A stretch of 64,000 nucleotides of DNA from Alphaproteobacteria bacterium (GCA_021775965.1 JAJFGV010000113.1:123768-187767); one strand, 5' to 3'; counted from the first letter of the stretch, positions 53,561 to 62,544 are shown. The notes: generated by a model from the sequence alone, not told the origin. Made by a program: numbers and translations.

Positions 53561-54125
53561 TATGCACCTTAAGTTCCTGAGATGTCATTACACGCCTGTT
53601 CGTCCCCGCCAACACCATTTCCTGTCTACGGCGGTCCGGGCCAAAGAAACCAGGTGCCTGAATAAAGGGCCTTGGATTGTCTATAACGGTACAAATTCTG
53701 GAAGCCAGGCTTTTTGCTGATAGCGGCTTCACCATTGATTCGTTGGCACCATGATCACGCGCCATCGCAATTACTTTTTCTGTCGTATAGGCGCTAATCA
53801 GGATAATCGGCATGAAGCGCAGCGCATCATCCTCATGCGCCCTCACCCAGTCGATCAACTCATCACCAGAGCCGCCCGGCATCAGCCAATCGGTAACGAT
53901 AATATCAATATCGGTGACAAAACGACTTTTTTTACGAGCCTGGGTAATCGTTAATACGCCAATCGCCTCATTGGCGTCATTACACGTCAAAATCTCTCCC
54001 ACATTGAAGGCTTTAAGCATCGAGCACATCAGGGCCGACATATAGCTGGAATCTTCGACCAGCAGCACGGTAAAACTGCTGAGATCATAAGGCTGCGGCT
54101 GCTCTGTATAAATTGTTGAGGTCAT
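53547..54125 (-). CDS. Single-receiver response regulator, 192 aa
   Basis: CheY-like domain about residues 18-145: VLLVEDSSYMSALMCSMLKAF (acidic pocket), DIIVTDWLMPGGSGDELIDWV (phospho-Asp), PIILISAYTTEK and SMVKPLSAKSLASRI (Lys). A C-terminal extension of about 45 residues (FFGPDRRRQEM) follows with no known domain. Coupled with an HPt-like gene. Confidence 0.92.
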   Translation of the reverse strand: MTSTIYTEQPQPYDLSSFTVLLVEDSSYMSALMCSMLKAFNVGEILTCNDANEAIGVLTITQARKKSRFVTDIDIIVTDWLMPGGSGDELIDWVRAHEDDALRFMPIILISAYTTEKVIAMARDHGANESMVKPLSAKSLASRICTVIDNPRPFIQAPGFFGPDRRRQEMVLAGTNRRVMTSQELKVHNEKL

Positions 54126-54192
54126 ATCTGTCTTTTAAGATAGCAGGATGCGCGCGCTATAAAAAGCTTGGAGTTATAAGATATATAGTCAA

Positions 54193-54873
54193 TTACTGGC
54201 CTTTAACCGCTTCTGCCTGCTTTTCAGATAATTTATCTAACGTTTTCAGGAAAGCTAGATTTCTAACCTCATCCTCGGCATTATCGAACACAATCCTGTC
54301 ATTCTCCACATCAACCTTAAAAACAGGTGACGTTTGATAATAAAACCCCATCAACTGCTCGTAGACCTTAATAAGGTCCTCTTCGATCAGGAAAAAACTG
54401 ATATACGCACCAACCCGCTTTTTCTCCATCTGCTGCCATTCTTTCAAAATAGCATCCCGCGCTTCAGGAGGCTGCGAAGCAATGAGTGCTTCGACACGAT
54501 TTCCAGCCTGCGAAAATGTCTGCATCAACGCCTCCATTTTCTGCCGCAGTTCAGGTGCTGTGCGCTGCATGAGCATATAATTTTCTTCAACATAAGCAGG
54601 CGAGCGCAAATTTAGGGGCTTAATGGTCTCCGCCAAAACCTTACGTTGCGTTTTGTAATCTTTAACCTGTTCATTGACGTTACGAAGAAACTCATTCAGA
54701 AAATTTTCAAATTGTTTTTCAATGCTGAGTTCCGGATCAGACTCTTCCTGCTGAACAACCTCCTCCTTTTCCTCCTCAGGCGCAGGTGATTGGGACACCT
54801 CCACATCAAGAAGAAACGCTGAGCTCCCTGCCGCCAAAGCCCCCATCACAATAAAAACCAACACCCATTTCAT
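54193..54873 (-). CDS. Hypothetical membrane-anchored helical protein, 226 aa
   Basis: One N-terminal membrane segment or signal (about 3-21), a Glu/Pro-rich linker, then a long helical region (48-220). No family known. The ATG overlaps the nucleosidase stop by four bases, so the genes are coupled. It might act in the envelope; nothing more can be said. Confidence 0.6.
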   Translation of the reverse strand: MKWVLVFIVMGALAAGSSAFLLDVEVSQSPAPEEEKEEVVQQEESDPELSIEKQFENFLNEFLRNVNEQVKDYKTQRKVLAETIKPLNLRSPAYVEENYMLMQRTAPELRQKMEALMQTFSQAGNRVEALIASQPPEARDAILKEWQQMEKKRVGAYISFFLIEEDLIKVYEQLMGFYYQTSPVFKVDVENDRIVFDNAEDEVRNLAFLKTLDKLSEKQAEAVKGQ

Positions 54874-55427
54874 AGCTTCACCTTCTCCAATGCTTCCTTT
54901 AGTTCTTCTGCCGTTCTATGCAGTGACGCGTTCCAGTCTTCCTTCGCATCTCCATCCGCACCATCTGAAATATATTTAAGACATAGAAACGGAATGGATT
55001 CCTGCTGACAAATATAAGCCAGAGCGTAACCTTCCATATCGACCACGTCAAACGCACCTGAATCCTGGCCGGCATCAAAATTATCACCTGTACCGCAAAT
55101 CCCCTGCACAAACTCTTTACGGCTTACCCCACAATCCAGTTTTATCGGCGTTTCAGAAAACGGGGTCTGGAATTTTTTAAACCCCAGAACCGTTACATCC
55201 ATATCGCGCTGTATAAAAGACGTGCAATTCACAATCGTACCTGGCTTATGCTTGCGGCTGCCGGCTGTGCCCATATTCACAACCAACGCCGGACGCTTTT
55301 CCTGCAGCGCCCGCGTCAAAGCGTAAGCAGCATTCACTTTGCCAATGCCTGTATGCAAGACATTATAGCCGTCAAATACGTCCTGGCTTTCCTGTGCCAT
55401 CGCAAAAACGAGAAGAGTATCATTCAT
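54870..55427 (-). CDS. Nucleosidase of the MTA/SAH (phosphorylase-1) superfamily, 185 aa
   Basis: Cleaves the N-glycosidic bond of a nucleoside. LHTGIGKVNAAYAL and LVVNMGTAGSRKH bind the substrate, and FDVVDMEGYALAYICQ and LKYISDGAD supply the Glu and Asp. Shorter than MtnN (about 230), as in some small bacterial nucleosidases. The ATG at 55427 fits AAGGA; one at 55436 overlaps it. Confidence 0.85.
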   Translation of the reverse strand: MNDTLLVFAMAQESQDVFDGYNVLHTGIGKVNAAYALTRALQEKRPALVVNMGTAGSRKHKPGTIVNCTSFIQRDMDVTVLGFKKFQTPFSETPIKLDCGVSRKEFVQGICGTGDNFDAGQDSGAFDVVDMEGYALAYICQQESIPFLCLKYISDGADGDAKEDWNASLHRTAEELKEALEKVKL

Positions 55428-55557
55428 GGTTATCATCCTTAAATTCCAATCACCTGATTTTATGCTTGATTATAAGGGGGTAAACCTTGCCCTAAGGACA
55501 CGAAAACAATGCTACTATTGTTGCGCTCCTAAATGCACCCCTGTTAATGAGACAAAA

Positions 55558-55632
55558 TGGTGGGCGGTACTGGGATTGAACCAGTGACCCCTTCCGTGTC
55601 GGGGAAGTGCTCTACCGCTGAGCTAACCGCCC
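55558..55632 (-). tRNA. tRNA-Val (GAC)
   Basis: Acceptor GGGCGGT/ACCGCCC, D arm GCTC/GAGC, anticodon stem CTTCC/GGAAG with loop CCGACAC giving GAC, T arm ACTGG/CCAGT, encoded CCA. 75 bases. Confidence 0.95.
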
Positions 55633-55904
55633 ACACTATGCAACAAAGATGCAATAGCAATAATGGCCTACCGTAGATTTTGCAAGATTATTAAAGCATA
55701 TTCATATGGAGGCACGCACCCTACCTTGCCCCCCAAGCTTCATGATTATACGTAAATCTTCCATCTGCATTTTCATCAACGCACCATAAAAACAGCAGGT
55801 TTTCGCGGCCAATATTCTCTGATATGTATGAAAGAGTAGACTAAATGGCTGTGTGGCCAGTCTAACGATAAAAATTCTCAGCTATATCTCCCATAATAGA
55901 TTTT

Positions 55905-55937
55905 CATACTACGTGTTATCACACAATTTTATGGATA
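55905..55937 (+). repeat. Left copy of an imperfect 33-bp direct repeat flanking the pilus island
   Basis: Starts CATACT, contains GTTATCAC and CAATTTTATG. 27 of 33 bases match the right copy at 62747-62779, same orientation, about 6.8 kb apart. May be an attachment-type repeat or a shared regulatory site. Confidence 0.55.
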
Positions 55938-56057
55938 AGGGCTCCCGTACGGGACACTAACTAATGGCATAACAGATTGTTATTGAACGAAGTTTTCCGT
56001 TACCCTTTTCGAATGTGCCCCCAATTGTGCCCCTTAATCTAAAATAAGCCACTCATA

Positions 56058-56096
56058 GTAGTTTAGTTGGTAGAAGCAGTTGATTTGTAATTTATG
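56058..56096 (+). pseudogene. tRNA-Thr(UGU)-like relic
   Basis: GTAGTTTAGTTGGTAGAAGC followed by AGTTGATTTGTAATTTATG closely follows the D-arm and anticodon-arm text of alphaproteobacterial tRNA-Thr (GTAGCTCAGTTGGTAGAGC and AGCTGATTTGTAATCAGC). An extra A lies in the D arm, and there is no intact acceptor stem or T arm. Too degenerate to fold. Probably a leftover of integration or deletion. Confidence 0.5.
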
Positions 56097-56116
56097 TTCC
56101 AAGACGAACTGTGAAC

Positions 56117-59100
56117 CTAACCAGAGTTCACTAAATATTTTCCCTTTGGTAGAATTTCTACTTTGCAAAAAATATCGTTATCGAGAAGAGTGCGGCATCT
56201 GTTATAGGCACCTTCTATGCCGCCACTATTGAGCCCAACTCTTAGTGTGTGTTTTCCTGTTCTTGGATCGGCATAACTCTGATTAGGGGCAACATAGAGA
56301 TTGGTATCTTTAATGAGTCTCGCATGTTCTTTTCTCAACTTGTACCAAACCAAGGCCATGAGAGTTTGAGAATTGTACTCTCCTAAGTTTAACACGACAC
56401 TATGCTCGAAGTTATCAAAGGCCACGTGTGGGTGGCGTTCTTTGAAGGCAGTATAGCCCTTGACTATACTGCTTGGGACATCCTTCTTATCAAGCTCTAC
56501 ATAGATGTCATTGCCAAAAATAAGCGTACCATCATACCCGATTTCGACCTTTTTTGGTAAAGGACGTGCAAAGTTGTCACGCTTGGCATTTCGTTCATTC
56601 ACAAGAAGATAATATGTGCCTGGTGGTATACGCGAGAAAAAGTAAAACCCACCCATATCAGTGACAGCTGTATCTTGTAATTTTCCATTTAAATCATACA
56701 AACTTAACCCAACATTTTTTAATGGCTGTTTGCTGTCACCCTGAGCTGTACGTCCATAAAGGATACCGTCCATCTCTCCAGCATTGTGAACGGGAAATTC
56801 TGCTGTTGCATAATGCCCTTTGCGGGGAACAACGGATATTCCTTCAAATCCAGGAATCCAAAGAGGGTCAGGCAAGGACCGTTCCTCCAGTACGACATCG
56901 GTTAATTTGAGCTCGGCCATATTGGTAAACAACGCGATACCATTTTCATCAGTGGTTTTGTTCCCGCCATTTTGGAGGGCACTTACAGTTACACCTTCAA
57001 TAGGCTGCTCATTTTCATCAAATTTTTGATTTCCATTTTCATCTAAATAAACAAGAGCACTAAAGCCGCCACTCCCTGTGATGCTACGATCGAGAGTCTG
57101 AAATTTATTCATAATGGGATCACGAAAAATTGAAAATCGTGTGTTCAGTCCTACAAAAAAATCATTGTCCGAGTTATACTCTACCCGTGGTGATAAACGG
57201 GCAAATCCGGCTTGCCAGTTTACACTTAAACTTCCCTCCGTTAGAGCGGGCTCGAATTTTTTATCAACCCCCATTCTAACATCTAAAGTTTTAGAAACTT
57301 TATGGGTTAAGCCGGCCACCACACTGTTGAGGGTTCTTTCTGGCTTGACCTCATAGTTAAAGACGGTCCGTATACGATTTTTTTTATACACTCCCGATAA
57401 AGTAGTGAACGATGTGACTTGATCTTCAGCAAGTGTATCGGCTGTTAAATAGTTAATTTGCTCATTAAACGTCAAACCTTCCCATTGTGCATTTATCCCT
57501 GCATTGGCGATAAAATTTGTATTGCCGTCTGTGGTTTCAGAAAAATCTCCGCGTGCGGAATATTTGGGTTTTAAATTTTCAAGAAATGGCAGCGGGCCAA
57601 CGGCTGAGATATTTTGTCGAAAGACTCCTACAGAGTTTTTGCCCTCTCCTCCAATGCTATCAAACCCTCCATCAATCCAGCTGGTAGTGCTATTGATGTT
57701 GTTCTGGCCAAAACTGCGCCGCATCACCAACTCCGCATTGCTTTCTACTTCATCATCAAGGGCGATGTTGAAATTTAACAAGCTCCCCGCAAACCCCGTG
57801 GAGAAGCCAGTCTGAGCTACGTAGTTTCTATTGTCTTCAACCTGATTGCTTCGGAACCCAACAGAGCCAGCTGTTGAGCCACCCAAAGGTAATTCATATA
57901 AGCCAATAACATTAGCAGAGCCACTATCTTCATCACGATTCGAGCGATCTTTTAAATATGTTTGCTCATCCTCAAGGGTAACTGAAACATCATAAACGCC
58001 AGACTTATCTGAAAGGCGCTGCGTATCCACTGGAATAGATATATCTTCCTCTCGGATTTCCCCTTGGGGGCCATAAAATATGAGCTTGAATTCATTGTCC
58101 TGGCTAAACAAACCAACATTGTTAAAGCTAAAAAACCCCTCCTCATCAACAGTCTGAAAATCCACAAACTGGTTGCCTCGATACAGCTCTACATCCCATT
58201 CCGGAAACGTTGTGCCAGAGATCACAGAGGTTGGATTGGTTAAAGAGCTTAGAGGATCTTTATTCGTGATCCTAAAACCTAGATCCTGCCCTGCTGAATT
58301 GGCAAGAGGCAAACTAACAGTCGTCACATCGCCAAGCTCATAGCGTCTAGCATTCAACTTGCCCAACAAATCTGGATTTTGGGATGCCTGACTATATTTA
58401 GCGCGCAAGCTCCGAATGCCGTTCGTATCATCATACTGAGAGCGCGTCGCAAAAGTTCCGTATGCCAAGTCACCTACGGTTGCAATGCTCCCGTTAAGCT
58501 CTGCATTGGTATCCTTTGTACCACCATCCTTCTTGTATGAAAGGTTTGAGGTCACATCAATAGTTGGAATATCTATCAACTGCCTTGGAAATATTTTTTC
58601 TGGTAGAAGCGGGGGCGAAGGTTTTTTACCCAGATGCCTTTTGGCATGTCTCTTTGCTTTTTCCTGAGAGGGCAGAGGGTCCGAGGGTTCAATCAACAAC
58701 TCCTGTTTGGAAACCATGGGCTCAATATCAAAATTGATCCATTGCGCGAGCTCTGAAGCAGGAACAAAGATGTCTTCATCCTCGACAAACACATCATCTG
58801 ATATATTAAATGTCCCATTGTCCGTTTTGGCGGTTCTATTTTTGAGGTCAAGTGCAAAGGTTTTATTTTCCCGGAGATACCAGCCGCTCGCTTGTGCATC
58901 TTCAGCTTGAACATTTATAGGAAAATTGAGAACATCCCCAAAGTCCTTGAGGGAGATTACAATTTTTTTATTGCGCGACTGTCCAAAAATAACGCCCTCA
59001 AGTGTAACGCGGCGCGGTAAACGTACCGTAAGGAGTAGGACCTCTCCTTCAGGTAGAATGTTTTGAGATATCAGGTTACTTTGTTTTTCTTCCCAAAGAA

Positions 59101-59272
59101 CTTCCGCATCTTTTAAATTTTCTTTCGCATTTTTTAAAAATTTTTGAAATACTTTGAGTTTGGAAACCGTTTGTTCTTCGTACGGTGCTTCTGCTCTCAC
59201 GGGCGATAGAAATCCATAGCTTAAGCAGACGTTGATACACAAAATCACTATAAATTTTTGAGTTATTTTCAA
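56117..59272 (-). CDS. Usher-like outer-membrane assembly protein, 1051 aa
   Basis: Probable outer-membrane usher of a divergent pilus system. Signal peptide ends VRAEA. The N-terminal globular part (about 70-200) has the EVLLLTVRLPRRVTLEGVIFG and PASELAQWINFDIEPM layout of alternative ushers. A long barrel (about 240-730, e.g. LNARRYELGDVTTVSLPL, FRQNISAVGPLPFLENL) follows. Then come a Ca-like SdrD B module (VYLDENGNQKFDENEQPIEGV, about 741), a second carboxypeptidase-regulatory-like module (VTDMGGFYFFSRIPPGTYYL), and a C-terminal segment (about 994-1040) like a SPOR domain. Start is TTG with AGGGG upstream. Not a standard PapC. Confidence 0.8.
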   Translation of the reverse strand: MKITQKFIVILCINVCLSYGFLSPVRAEAPYEEQTVSKLKVFQKFLKNAKENLKDAEVLWEEKQSNLISQNILPEGEVLLLTVRLPRRVTLEGVIFGQSRNKKIVISLKDFGDVLNFPINVQAEDAQASGWYLRENKTFALDLKNRTAKTDNGTFNISDDVFVEDEDIFVPASELAQWINFDIEPMVSKQELLIEPSDPLPSQEKAKRHAKRHLGKKPSPPLLPEKIFPRQLIDIPTIDVTSNLSYKKDGGTKDTNAELNGSIATVGDLAYGTFATRSQYDDTNGIRSLRAKYSQASQNPDLLGKLNARRYELGDVTTVSLPLANSAGQDLGFRITNKDPLSSLTNPTSVISGTTFPEWDVELYRGNQFVDFQTVDEEGFFSFNNVGLFSQDNEFKLIFYGPQGEIREEDISIPVDTQRLSDKSGVYDVSVTLEDEQTYLKDRSNRDEDSGSANVIGLYELPLGGSTAGSVGFRSNQVEDNRNYVAQTGFSTGFAGSLLNFNIALDDEVESNAELVMRRSFGQNNINSTTSWIDGGFDSIGGEGKNSVGVFRQNISAVGPLPFLENLKPKYSARGDFSETTDGNTNFIANAGINAQWEGLTFNEQINYLTADTLAEDQVTSFTTLSGVYKKNRIRTVFNYEVKPERTLNSVVAGLTHKVSKTLDVRMGVDKKFEPALTEGSLSVNWQAGFARLSPRVEYNSDNDFFVGLNTRFSIFRDPIMNKFQTLDRSITGSGGFSALVYLDENGNQKFDENEQPIEGVTVSALQNGGNKTTDENGIALFTNMAELKLTDVVLEERSLPDPLWIPGFEGISVVPRKGHYATAEFPVHNAGEMDGILYGRTAQGDSKQPLKNVGLSLYDLNGKLQDTAVTDMGGFYFFSRIPPGTYYLLVNERNAKRDNFARPLPKKVEIGYDGTLIFGNDIYVELDKKDVPSSIVKGYTAFKERHPHVAFDNFEHSVVLNLGEYNSQTLMALVWYKLRKEHARLIKDTNLYVAPNQSYADPRTGKHTLRVGLNSGGIEGAYNRCRTLLDNDIFCKVEILPKGKYLVNSG

Positions 59273-59357
59273 ACGATTTGCCCCTCACATAAACCATAAC
59301 ATATATTGCCATAGTGATGAATTTTTTTGGTGATTTTAGGGCAGTTTTGAAGCGAAT

Positions 59358-60284
59358 TTATTTCTTTAAATCAAAGAACAGGCGATGCAATTTTCGTTCC
59401 CCTTGAGGCAATAAAAATTCCTGGGTTAATATCTGCGTGTCTTTTTTTAAGTTAATTATTAAACGTGCCGTGCTATGGTCCCGATTGATAGAATAAGAAG
59501 ATAAGAGAGGATTACCAGGAAAATGTTTCTCTTGTTCTAGTGTAGTGTCTGTTATTGCGCCTGTTAAAGAAACAATTAAAACCTGTTCCTGATTATCCAG
59601 ATCGAATTCATATTCGGGCGTCCCATCAATATCAAGAACGATACGAACTTTGTCTGGGTGGTTGCCGATCCGGATACTCTTTATGAGTGTTGTAGCAGGA
59701 AGAGAAGCTTGTGGAGTTGGGCTTTGTTTTGGCTCCAGGACTTCTCTGTTTGATGTGATGTCATTCTGGGTGAGAGGCTGTGGCGCTTCTAAAACAGGTT
59801 CTATAGGTATTAGTGGCTCTGCGTTTTCTTGTGGGCTCTCATTTTGTACAAAATGCTCCAACTCCCCCATTAAATCCTGCATATCAGTTTCAATCGCTGC
59901 CAAACGAACAACAGATGGTTTTATTTGATCGTATTCTTTACGAAATTCAACAAGAGCATTTTCCAGACGCTCAAAGCGCTCTTCTTCATCATCAGTTTTC
60001 TCGGTAAAAAGCGCTTCAAGCTTTAAGCCTTTTGGAATAGTTTCCAATGCCGGCAAGCCATTGGGTAGAGTTTGATTAGCGTTTTCTCCTGGCCCCAAGG
60101 ATTTTGCATCATAGCCTGGAGGAATGATCAGGGGTTTATTGACAGAGACGCCATCATTGATGCCTTTGGCTTGTTTATCTATAGATGTTTTCCTAGGTTT
60201 ATCGCCCAATTCAGGACTAGCTCCGCACCCCAAGAGTACAAGCATTAAAAAACCTGATAGATATGTAAGAATGGTTTTTTTCAT
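59358..60284 (-). CDS. AMIN-domain lipoprotein of the pilus island, 308 aa
   Basis: Lipoprotein signal ends VLLGC (Cys about residue 20). A predicted helical/coiled middle (85-145) and a Pro/Gln-rich linker lead to a C-terminal AMIN-like domain (about 205-308): SIRIGNHPDKVRIVLDIDGTPEYEFDL, LIVSLTGAITD, ARLIINLKKDTQ and LHRLFFDLKK. The layout resembles the lipoprotein at 22258-23190. Lies between the usher and the divergent subunit gene, so may anchor the machine to the cell wall; inference. Confidence 0.75.
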   Translation of the reverse strand: MKKTILTYLSGFLMLVLLGCGASPELGDKPRKTSIDKQAKGINDGVSVNKPLIIPPGYDAKSLGPGENANQTLPNGLPALETIPKGLKLEALFTEKTDDEEERFERLENALVEFRKEYDQIKPSVVRLAAIETDMQDLMGELEHFVQNESPQENAEPLIPIEPVLEAPQPLTQNDITSNREVLEPKQSPTPQASLPATTLIKSIRIGNHPDKVRIVLDIDGTPEYEFDLDNQEQVLIVSLTGAITDTTLEQEKHFPGNPLLSSYSINRDHSTARLIINLKKDTQILTQEFLLPQGERKLHRLFFDLKK

Positions 60285-60363
60285 TTAAAAATAACAGAAA
60301 ACCCGACAAGCTTTGGAAGCCTCTCAAGCATACGTAATTACCCCCCCTTAATACTAAGGAAAC

Positions 60364-60379
60364 TGACCCAACAGGGTCA
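60364..60379. promoter_or_regulatory. Perfect inverted repeat between divergent pilus genes
   Basis: TGACCC-AACA-GGGTCA, six-base perfect arms, centred in the 191-base gap between the AMIN lipoprotein start and the DUF4402-type gene. Operator-like; regulator unknown. Confidence 0.45.
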
Positions 60380-60475
60380 AAGAAACTGATAGACTTATGC
60401 ACATCGGCGTGGCACATTTTGCTTCTTTTCGAACGTAAATCCGTTTTGTGGCAAAGGGGAGCTATTAATATTTTT

Positions 60476-60928
60476 ATGTTAAAGATATTCAGGCCTGTAT
60501 TGCTAGGTAGTATTTTATTTACAGTTGCATCGCCCGCATATTCGGATATCACCGAACTCCAGAAATTGCGGTTTGGTGAGTTTATTGTAACAAACAATAG
60601 CACTCAGCAGGGCATTACTGTGAACGTAGATGGCTCATTTGGGTTTTCCAGTATATTCTTAAATATTGAAGATCCCCAGCCGGGTATATATGAAATAGAC
60701 GGTCTTACGCCAAATTCTATGATCACGGTTACAGCTTCGCAAATTCAGCCCTTAACAGGCGCAGGAAATTTCTTTACGCTAAGATCTTTTCAGACACTCG
60801 ATACAGATACGAATGGTGCAGGAGTCACAACAATTACATTGGGTGCCACAGCAGAAACGAGCGGCAACAGCACCCCCTATGTCGACCAAACTTATAACGG
60901 AATAATTGAAATTCAAATCAGCTTTTAA
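60476..60928 (+). CDS. DUF4402-type pilus subunit (minor or tip candidate), about 150 aa
   Basis: Signal peptide (LGSILFTVASPAYS), then a beta-rich domain: LQKLRFGEFIVTNNSTQQGITVNVDG, GIYEIDGLTPNSMITVTAS and the last strand YNGIIEIQISF, typical of DUF4402-like subunits. The ATG at 60476 is chosen; the ribosome site GGGGAG is rather far, and upstream starts in this frame are weak. Directly before the chaperone gene (20 bases), with which it surely forms a unit. Confidence 0.75.
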   Translation: MLKIFRPVLLGSILFTVASPAYSDITELQKLRFGEFIVTNNSTQQGITVNVDGSFGFSSIFLNIEDPQPGIYEIDGLTPNSMITVTASQIQPLTGAGNFFTLRSFQTLDTDTNGAGVTTITLGATAETSGNSTPYVDQTYNGIIEIQISF

Positions 60929-60948
60929 TTTTAAAAGGAGTACACGCT

Positions 60949-61764
60949 ATGCAACTAACAAGGTCATTATTATTTATATCGTTTTTCTTTGTTTTATGCC
61001 TTCCCTTTTCGGCGCACGCAAACTTAGGTCTTATTCCTACCATTGTTTATTTTGAAGATGGGGAGCGTTATAAAGATGTTGTTTTGCTTAATACAACAGA
61101 AGAAACAAAAACATATGAGATGAATTGGGTGTTTTTTGAAATGCAGGAAGCAGGCGCAAGTTATAAAACCATCGAAGGCTCCCTTACTGAATTTGATGTT
61201 TCCAAATATGTTTTTTATACGCCACGACGTGTAACTATTCCTGCAAAAGGTTCGCAAAAAGTGCGTCTGGCTTTTCGCCGTCCTAGTGAGGTACCTACAG
61301 GAGATTACTATGCGCATCTTTCATTCTCTCCTGTAGACAACCCTAAAATCGAGGGTGAAAAAACTCAGGAACAATCATCTGCTGCTGGCGTGGCTATAAG
61401 AGTGGGATACTCAATTCCGGTTATTGTTCGTATTGGTGAATTTCAAGAAGGCGCTGAAATAGGACAGATTCAGATAACAAGATCCAGCCGAAATAAGCTG
61501 GTCTTAGAGGTTCCGGTAAAGCGTGCTCCTGGAGATTATGGTGTTATTGGACATCTTATGGCTTACCATTTACCGGCCAACGGGCAAGAAGAGAGGCTTA
61601 TTGGGGAAGTTGTGAATGCCAATGTTTTTACTGAAATAGATCAAAGAATTGTGCCTATCACGCTGACCGAAGAGATAAGCAGTGGCCACATTAAGGTTAT
61701 TCTAAAGTCAGGAAAGAAAGAAGACGATACCATTTTTGATGAAGAAACTTTCCCAATACAGTAA
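60949..61764 (+). CDS. PapD-like periplasmic chaperone, 271 aa
   Basis: Fimbrial chaperone-type protein. The signal ends SAHA. Immunoglobulin-like N-domain: NLGLIPTIVYFEDGERYKDVVLLNTTEETKTYEMNWVFF, YVFYTPRRVTIPAKGSQKVRLAFRRP (G1-type strand with the Arg-Leu region), GDYYAHLSFSPV; then a second domain with VAIRVGYSIPVIVRIGEFQ. Longer than PapD (about 215 aa). AAGGAG before ATG. Delivers subunits to the usher-like protein, by inference. Confidence 0.82.
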   Translation: MQLTRSLLFISFFFVLCLPFSAHANLGLIPTIVYFEDGERYKDVVLLNTTEETKTYEMNWVFFEMQEAGASYKTIEGSLTEFDVSKYVFYTPRRVTIPAKGSQKVRLAFRRPSEVPTGDYYAHLSFSPVDNPKIEGEKTQEQSSAAGVAIRVGYSIPVIVRIGEFQEGAEIGQIQITRSSRNKLVLEVPVKRAPGDYGVIGHLMAYHLPANGQEERLIGEVVNANVFTEIDQRIVPITLTEEISSGHIKVILKSGKKEDDTIFDEETFPIQ

Positions 61765-61774
61765 GGCGCTATAC

Positions 61775-61806
61775 AAAAAAGGGCACTCTGTTGAGCGCCC
61801 TTTTAT
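61775..61806. terminator. Bidirectional terminator between chaperone and major subunit genes
   Basis: AAAAGGGC and GCCCTTTT arms around an inner CTC/GAG pair, with A-run and T-run on either side, so it works for both converging genes. Confidence 0.88.
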
Positions 61807-61827
61807 TTTAATATATTTAATTTATTC

Positions 61828-62394
61828 TTAGAAGCTAAATGTCACATCAAACGTTGCGGCATGTGCAGCATCCGCTGGTGTTGCCGTAATAGCAACCTGG
61901 CCACCGAATGTAACCGTTTCAGCAACGTTAGCAGCTACAACTGTCACAGGAACAGCATCAAGATTATTATCAATGTTACCGTTTTCTGTTGCTGTTCTAT
62001 ATGTAGTCGCAGCTAGAGATAGGCCTGGATCAGCAAAATCAGCTGAAGCTGACCGTGTCATAGTCAGAACGGCCGCCGCAGGAATTTGCACAGTGACAAC
62101 GCCCTCAGTTGCAGATGCTGTTAGATTTGTAAACGTAGAGCCGGCAGGCGTAGTTGTTGCTGTTGTAACAACAGTTCCATTATCTGTCAGAGTAAGAACA
62201 CCCGTACCAACACCACCGTAAACCAGGAACCATTCCCCAAAATCCATGTTAGATACGTTAACGGTAGTGATAGCACTGTTTGTAACAAGATCAGCTTGCA
62301 CTGTCTCTGTTTGTGCCCTGGCTTCTGTTGACATAGAAAGCGTAAATATAGCTACGATCCCTAAGCTTAATATTTTTAATAAACTGCGTCCCAT
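61828..62394 (-). CDS. DUF4402-type major pilin candidate, 188 aa
   Basis: Signal peptide (ending ARAQT). Beta-rich, Ala/Thr/Val-rich subunit: VNVSNMDFGEWFLVYGGVGTGVLTL, then VVTVQIPAAAVLTMTRSASADF, and the last strand HAATFDVTFSF. Matches the DUF4402-like start motif MDFGxW. It is transcribed alone from a separate promoter region containing 52-base tandem repeats, which suits a major subunit. Subunit assembly is inferred from the chaperone and usher beside it. Confidence 0.78.
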   Translation of the reverse strand: MGRSLLKILSLGIVAIFTLSMSTEARAQTETVQADLVTNSAITTVNVSNMDFGEWFLVYGGVGTGVLTLTDNGTVVTTATTTPAGSTFTNLTASATEGVVTVQIPAAAVLTMTRSASADFADPGLSLAATTYRTATENGNIDNNLDAVPVTVVAANVAETVTFGGQVAITATPADAAHAATFDVTFSF

Positions 62395-62432
62395 CTAATG
62401 CTCCTGTGTTTTATGTTTTGATTATTAAAGTG

Positions 62433-62544
62433 CAATACTAGAATGTAGCATACCATAGTAGTTCTTATTACAAGAAGTAATTCTCAATACTAGAATTTAG
62501 CATACCACAGTAATTCTTATTATAAGAAGTAATTCTCAATATAA
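62433..62544. repeat. 52-bp tandem repeat with palindromes, upstream of the pilin gene
   Basis: Copies at 62433-62484 and 62485-62536 and a fragment from 62537 (CAATATAAGATT). Each begins CAATACTAGAAT and contains TTCTTAT-T-ATAAGAA (exact in copy two; one mismatch in copy one). Lies 39 bases before the pilin start codon. Looks like repeated operators. Confidence 0.75.

Larger units (their letters stand above)
55633..56116. other. Non-coding AT-rich stretch at the left edge of the pilus island
   Basis: No gene is seen. A minus-strand open frame of about 39 codons (about 55720-55840, ending ADGRFTYNHEAWGAR) has no start codon and may be the tail of a lost gene. A 33-base direct-repeat partner lies at 55905-55937, a palindrome CCCGTACGGG at 55944-55953, TGCCCCC-type text at about 56012-56035, and a tRNA-Thr-like relic at 56058-56096. 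Confidence 0.6.

Noticed and set aside
55720..55840. Short minus-strand frame ending ADGRFTYNHEAWGAR
   Set aside because: No start codon and an in-frame stop just upstream; at most a gene remnant, so not listed as a CDS.
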